Source: Caballeronia telluris
GTDB lineage: Bacteria > Pseudomonadota > Gammaproteobacteria > Burkholderiales > Burkholderiaceae
Assembly: GCF_001544495.1 (NCBI RefSeq)
Contig: NZ_FCNZ02000004.1
Coordinates: 186,001-250,000, forward strand
DNA length: 64,000 bases
Direction: 5' to 3'
Below are positions 60,878 to 64,000 of this stretch, in pieces; position 1 is the first letter of the stretch; each line of letters begins with the position of its first letter. Both the position numbers and the translations under genes were made by a program. Below the pieces are notes generated by a model that worked only from the letters and a program-made list of their open reading frames with translations, ran no database searches and was not told the origin of the DNA.

Positions 60878-61383
60878 GCAGCCCTCAGTTCGAATCGTTT
60901 CGTGCCGCCGCTGTTTCGGACCATCACGACCTTCCCGCTTTCGTTGCGCCGCACGGATTCCCCAGCGGCCCTCGTGTATTGAAGCTTCGTCACCGTCTCG
61001 ATCAACTGCTCAAACAGGTCGATGCCGCTATTCATGGCCGGGAGGCCACCGGCACCGAACACCAGCCGGCCCGTCGCATGAAACCGCTCCGCGGCGTCGA
61101 TCATCGCGTTCTGCGCCGCGTAGACGACTTCAAGGCCAACCTTTCCGTTGCCCGCCTCTTCGCAGAGGATTTGCGCGATGTTCAGAGCATTGACGACCGT
61201 GTGCCATGCGCTCTTGACGTTCTCGCCGCGCGAGATTGACAGTGCCGCTGCATGAACGGCCGTCAGAATCGCTGTGCGCGTGCTGTTGTCGAGCGGCGCG
61301 TTGCCCTCGAATAGGAAAGACGTGATGTCCTTCCGCTTAGATCTCGCGATGTATGGCTTTCTGGTCTTTCGGTTCGCCGGCAT
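60874..61383 (-). CDS. Conserved phage hypothetical protein
   Basis: A 169-residue protein with a basic start (MPANRKTRKPYIARSKRKD) and a long helical middle (RTAILTAVHAAALSISRGENVKSAWHTVVNALNIA near 37-70 in short blocks). No named domain. Start at 61383 overlaps the nuclease stop (TGATG); a GTG one codon earlier is possible. Found between recombination and replication genes. Confidence 0.65.
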   Translation of the reverse strand: MPANRKTRKPYIARSKRKDITSFLFEGNAPLDNSTRTAILTAVHAAALSISRGENVKSAWHTVVNALNIAQILCEEAGNGKVGLEVVYAAQNAMIDAAERFHATGRLVFGAGGLPAMNSGIDLFEQLIETVTKLQYTRAAGESVRRNESGKVVMVRNSGGTKRFELRAA

Positions 61384-61673
61384 CACGCGGCCCTCCCCAT
61401 CAAATAATTAATTGCCTGTTCCGGCGTCTCGACTACGTATGCTTCGCCCTTCCAGTTCCCGAACCAGACCGCCTCGTCGTCGGTCAGCTTCCTCGCGCTG
61501 GGCGGCTTCGCCCCGTCCTTCACTTCCATCACCACCGTCCTGCCCCTGAACCCGACCAGCAAATCGGGGCAGCCTGAGCCGACCATGTGAATCGGCGTAA
61601 CGCTCGCCCCGACTTTCCGCAGCGCCGAGACGACCTCGGCTTGATTCGCATCCACCTTCGCCGCTCGCCTCAA
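61383..61673 (-). CDS. VRR-NUC / Holliday-junction-resolvase-like nuclease
   Basis: A 96-residue nuclease-fold protein with the PD-(D/E)xK signature: GSGCPDLLVGF (Asp near 37) and TVVMEVKDG (Glu-x-Lys near 50-52), then TDDEAVWFGNWKG. It likely processes branched replication DNA. It starts at a TTG overlapping the DnaB stop (TTGA), a normal coupling type here; no ATG fits in frame nearby. Confidence 0.8.
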   Translation of the reverse strand: MRRAAKVDANQAEVVSALRKVGASVTPIHMVGSGCPDLLVGFRGRTVVMEVKDGAKPPSARKLTDDEAVWFGNWKGEAYVVETPEQAINYLMGRAA

Positions 61674-63040
61674 TCGAAACCTCTCGTGCGCGATGTCTTG
61701 TTCACTGTTGCCGTCGGCCAGGCGCCGGCATGGTTCTCGAACTTCATGAACTCGCCGCGATACGTCAGGGGCACGTCACCAGTGCGGCCGTGGCGGAATT
61801 TGGCGACACGCAACTGCGCAAATCCTTGCCACTGCTCGCCGGCCTCCGGGTTCGAGACTTCCTCGCGGTGGATGAAAAGCACGGCGTCGGCGTCCTGCTC
61901 GATCGAGCCAGAGTCGCGCAGGTCGGAGAGCATCGGCAGACGGTTGCTACGTTCCTCGACCTTCCGGTTGAGCTGCGCGAGCGCCACGATCGCGACGTTC
62001 AGTTCCTTCGCGAGTGCCTTCAGGCCGCGCGAGATACCTTCGATCTCGGCATTCCGGTTCGCGCCCTCGCCCGTCATGAGTTGCAGGTAGTCGACGACAA
62101 TCACGTCTAGGCCAGCCTTGCGCTTGACCAGACGCGCCTTCGAGCGCACGTCGAGCATCCGAAGCGCTGCCTGATCGTCGATGTACAGGTTCAGGTCGCG
62201 GATCTTCATCGTTGCGGCCGTCACGCGGTTCCAGAATTCGTTGTCGTCTTCGGGCGACGCCATCACGGTGTCGAGCGGGATGCGGCCCAGCGACGCGAGG
62301 TTCCGGTCGTGGAGCTCCGATTCGGGCATTTCCATCGACAGAAACAGCGCGCTGTGATCGATGGCAACGTGAGTGGCGATGTTCAGTGCCAGAGCCGTCT
62401 TGCCCATGCCGGGGCGCGCAGCGAGGATCACCAGCCAGCCCGGGCGCAGGCCGCCGTTTAGTTGTCGATCGATGTCGTCGAGGCCCGTCTTGATGACGCG
62501 ATCGGAACCGGTCGAGCGGCGCTCAAGCGCGCTGATGTGCTCGGCGAGACCTTGCGCGGCCAGCTTCGGTTCGCGCTTGATCGTCGCTTCACCGAGCGCC
62601 TCGAGCTTTGCCGCAGCGCGGTCGATCAGCGTTCCAGCGCTTTCCGGCGTCGCGCCGACAGAATCCTGAATCTCTGCCGCGACGGTGAGCAGGCCGCGCT
62701 TCTGGGCCCGGTCACGGACGATTTCGGCATAGCGCGCGACGTTGGCCGAGCTGGGCGTGCTCTGCGCCAGGTCGTTCAGGTACTTCAGGCCGCCCACGTC
62801 AGCCGCACGGCCGTCGACGTTCAGGCGCTCGAACACGGTCATCACATCGGCGCCGACGCCGCCAGCAATCAGCTTCGTGATCTCGGCGAAAATCGTCCGA
62901 TGATCCGCGCGGTAGAAATGCTCGGTGCGCAGGTCACCGATACGGTCGATCGCGTCGTTGTCGATCAGCAGCGCGCCGATGACGCTTTGCTCATGCTCGA
63001 TGCTGTGCGGTGTCGCTCGTTGGATGTCGTTGGCGCTCAT
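61670..63040 (-). CDS. dnaB: Replicative DNA helicase DnaB, phage type
   Basis: A 456-residue DnaB helicase. The N-terminal domain has HSIEHEQSVIGALLIDNDAID near 12-32, and the linker helix follows near 150. The RecA-like C-domain has Walker A AARPGMGKTAL (207-217), FLSMEMPESEL near 236-246, Walker B DVIVVDYLQLM near 327 and LAQLNRKVEERSNRLPMLSDLRDSGSIEQDAD near 368-399 in short blocks. It unwinds phage DNA together with the O-like protein next to it. The start at 63040 overlaps the O-like stop (ATGA). Confidence 0.93.
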   Translation of the reverse strand: MSANDIQRATPHSIEHEQSVIGALLIDNDAIDRIGDLRTEHFYRADHRTIFAEITKLIAGGVGADVMTVFERLNVDGRAADVGGLKYLNDLAQSTPSSANVARYAEIVRDRAQKRGLLTVAAEIQDSVGATPESAGTLIDRAAAKLEALGEATIKREPKLAAQGLAEHISALERRSTGSDRVIKTGLDDIDRQLNGGLRPGWLVILAARPGMGKTALALNIATHVAIDHSALFLSMEMPESELHDRNLASLGRIPLDTVMASPEDDNEFWNRVTAATMKIRDLNLYIDDQAALRMLDVRSKARLVKRKAGLDVIVVDYLQLMTGEGANRNAEIEGISRGLKALAKELNVAIVALAQLNRKVEERSNRLPMLSDLRDSGSIEQDADAVLFIHREEVSNPEAGEQWQGFAQLRVAKFRHGRTGDVPLTYRGEFMKFENHAGAWPTATVNKTSRTRGFD

Positions 63041-63939
63041 GCTGCTTCCTTGTTCTCGTAGTTGCCCTGGATGACCTTCGCGAAGTTCTCGGCCTTCATG
63101 AGCCAGCCAAGGTCGCAACTGGTCCACTTTCCGCTCCGACCGGTCAGGAAGTCGCTTTCACTGACGAACCGGAAGAACCGATCGAAGAACGCCAGAGCCG
63201 TCTCCTCGTCCGTCGCGTACCGGCTGCCGTCACGCTTCGTCGCCGTCAGAGCCCAGCGCCACCGAGTCCGCATCGCCTTCTGGCGCTCGCCTTCCCACAC
63301 CCGGGGGAAAGGCAGAGTCGGCAAATGCTGGGCGTACAGGTCGATGAGCTTTTGCTGAGGGCAGTTCGGCAACTTGTCGCCAGAAGCGGAATCGGCATCG
63401 CCGATTGCTACCTCACCGTCAGGTGAGGTTTTCTCTTGCTCCTGCTCTTGCTCCTGCTCTTGGCTTGCAAGGGGCTTAGAAGGGGCTTCGATGAGGCTTG
63501 GCTTTCCCGCAGCTTCAGGGCGACATTTGCTCATGTGAAAGACCGAGCGAAACTTGTCGAAGAAGGCCGCCAGATAAGGGTTTTCAGGGAGTGCGTTGTA
63601 CTCGTTCTGAACGCCTGCGCAGCGCTTGTCGGTCGCCACGAGAGACGATGCGATCTGATACGACGCCATCTCCATCACCCAGACCATCTCCGAAGCCTCG
63701 TCGTACTGGCAAAAACCCGCTTCGATGCAGCTTTGAAGCCCCTTCGAAGCCCCTTCCATGCCTAATCCAGTCTCATGCGCGATGTAGAGCATCGGCACGT
63801 AGTAGAGGCCGAGCATGTTGGCGTGCGGAGACGTCATCAGGTAGAGGCCGACAACCTGAGCTTCGGCTCCGGCCTTGCGTAGCCTCTTCCCGGTCTCGCC
63901 GATCCAGAATTGCGGGCTAACCTTCGAGTAGTCGCGCAT
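63037..63939 (-). CDS. O-like replication initiation protein
   Basis: A 300-residue protein. The N-terminal winged-helix part (DYSKVSPQFWIGETGKRLRKAG, VVGLYLMTSPHANMLGLYYVP near 30-50) precedes a linker with a repeated Gln-Glu stretch (near 153-169). The C-terminal helical domain has WRWALTATKRDGSRYATDEE, SCDLGWLMKAENFAKVIQGNYEN at the end, as in loader/initiator proteins that recruit DnaB. GGAG lies 6 bases before the ATG at 63939. Confidence 0.8.
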   Translation of the reverse strand: MRDYSKVSPQFWIGETGKRLRKAGAEAQVVGLYLMTSPHANMLGLYYVPMLYIAHETGLGMEGASKGLQSCIEAGFCQYDEASEMVWVMEMASYQIASSLVATDKRCAGVQNEYNALPENPYLAAFFDKFRSVFHMSKCRPEAAGKPSLIEAPSKPLASQEQEQEQEQEKTSPDGEVAIGDADSASGDKLPNCPQQKLIDLYAQHLPTLPFPRVWEGERQKAMRTRWRWALTATKRDGSRYATDEETALAFFDRFFRFVSESDFLTGRSGKWTSCDLGWLMKAENFAKVIQGNYENKEAA

Positions 63940-63940
63940 G

Positions 63941-64000
63941 TCAGGCTCCAACAGCGGCCAGTGCGTCGTTGAGACGGACAAGACGCGCGTCGCTCAGAGC
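63941..64000 (-). CDS. C-terminal end of a phage gene cut by the window
   Basis: The last 60 bases read on the minus strand as an open frame ending LSDARLVRLNDALAAVGA and TGA at 63943-63941, 1 base before the O-like ATG. The tight spacing and sensible helical text suggest the end of a real gene that starts beyond the window. Confidence 0.5.
   Translation of the reverse strand, partial: ALSDARLVRLNDALAAVGA

Overview
The window is high-GC, tightly packed DNA that looks like a Burkholderiaceae chromosome (Burkholderia, Paraburkholderia or Caballeronia type). This reading rests on the complete Burkholderia-style L-rhamnose cluster, the H-NS-like and BetR-type regulators, and the family flavour of the proteins. 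About 1 to 28.7 kb is host chromosome. From about 28.8 kb to the right edge it is the left and middle part of a contractile-tailed (myovirus) prophage. The window ends inside the phage replication module. No integrase, repressor or right attachment site is present.

Chromosomal part. 0-6.4 kb holds assorted genes: a membrane protein cut by the left edge, a PhnD-like binding protein, a luciferase-like oxidoreductase, an H-NS-like protein, an orphan IS630-type DNA-binding protein and a periplasmic protein. 6.5-17.7 kb is an L-rhamnose uptake and non-phosphorylating catabolism locus. It comprises an ABC importer (rhaS, rhaQ, rhaP, rhaT), a mutarotase, a lactonase, a LysR regulator, L-rhamnose 1-dehydrogenase, L-rhamnonate dehydratase, an MFS transporter and a second SDR that fits 2-keto-3-deoxy-L-rhamnonate dehydrogenase. 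The last enzyme, a 2,4-diketo-3-deoxy-L-rhamnonate hydrolase, is not in the window. 17.9-23 kb has unrecognised, NUDIX, RDD, zinc-ribbon and glycine-rich secreted proteins. 23-27.9 kb is a signalling block: a BetR-receiver regulator converges on a translationally coupled operon of a NERD/UvrD helicase, a sulfite-oxidase-fold protein without its molybdenum-ligand cysteine, and a hybrid sensor kinase. A glutathione S-transferase follows.

Prophage part. The left edge (28.8-31.7 kb) carries small accessory genes among several hairpin terminators, with two good LexA boxes in front of the first gene. Going leftward on the minus strand, the phage runs from replication (O-like protein, DnaB helicase, VRR-NUC), through small recombination and zinc-binding proteins (NinB, YbcO-like), to the terminases, portal, MuF protein, protease with scaffold, cement protein and capsid. 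It continues with neck proteins, DUF3383 sheath, tube, frameshifting tail chaperone, tape measure, baseplate (plug, hub, Gp138 spike, gpJ, DUF2612), fibres and lysis genes (GH19 endolysin, small membrane proteins). Two genes run against the late operon: an acyltransferase (O-antigen modification type) and a small secreted protein wedged between hub and spike.

The points most worth following are the T TTT TTT slippery site in the tail chaperone, five co-directional terminator-like hairpins inside or just before the late operon (arguing for antitermination), a nested scaffold start, a probable lost stop codon in the MuF gene, the cysteine-less sulfite-oxidase-fold co-sensor, and the two counter-oriented morons.
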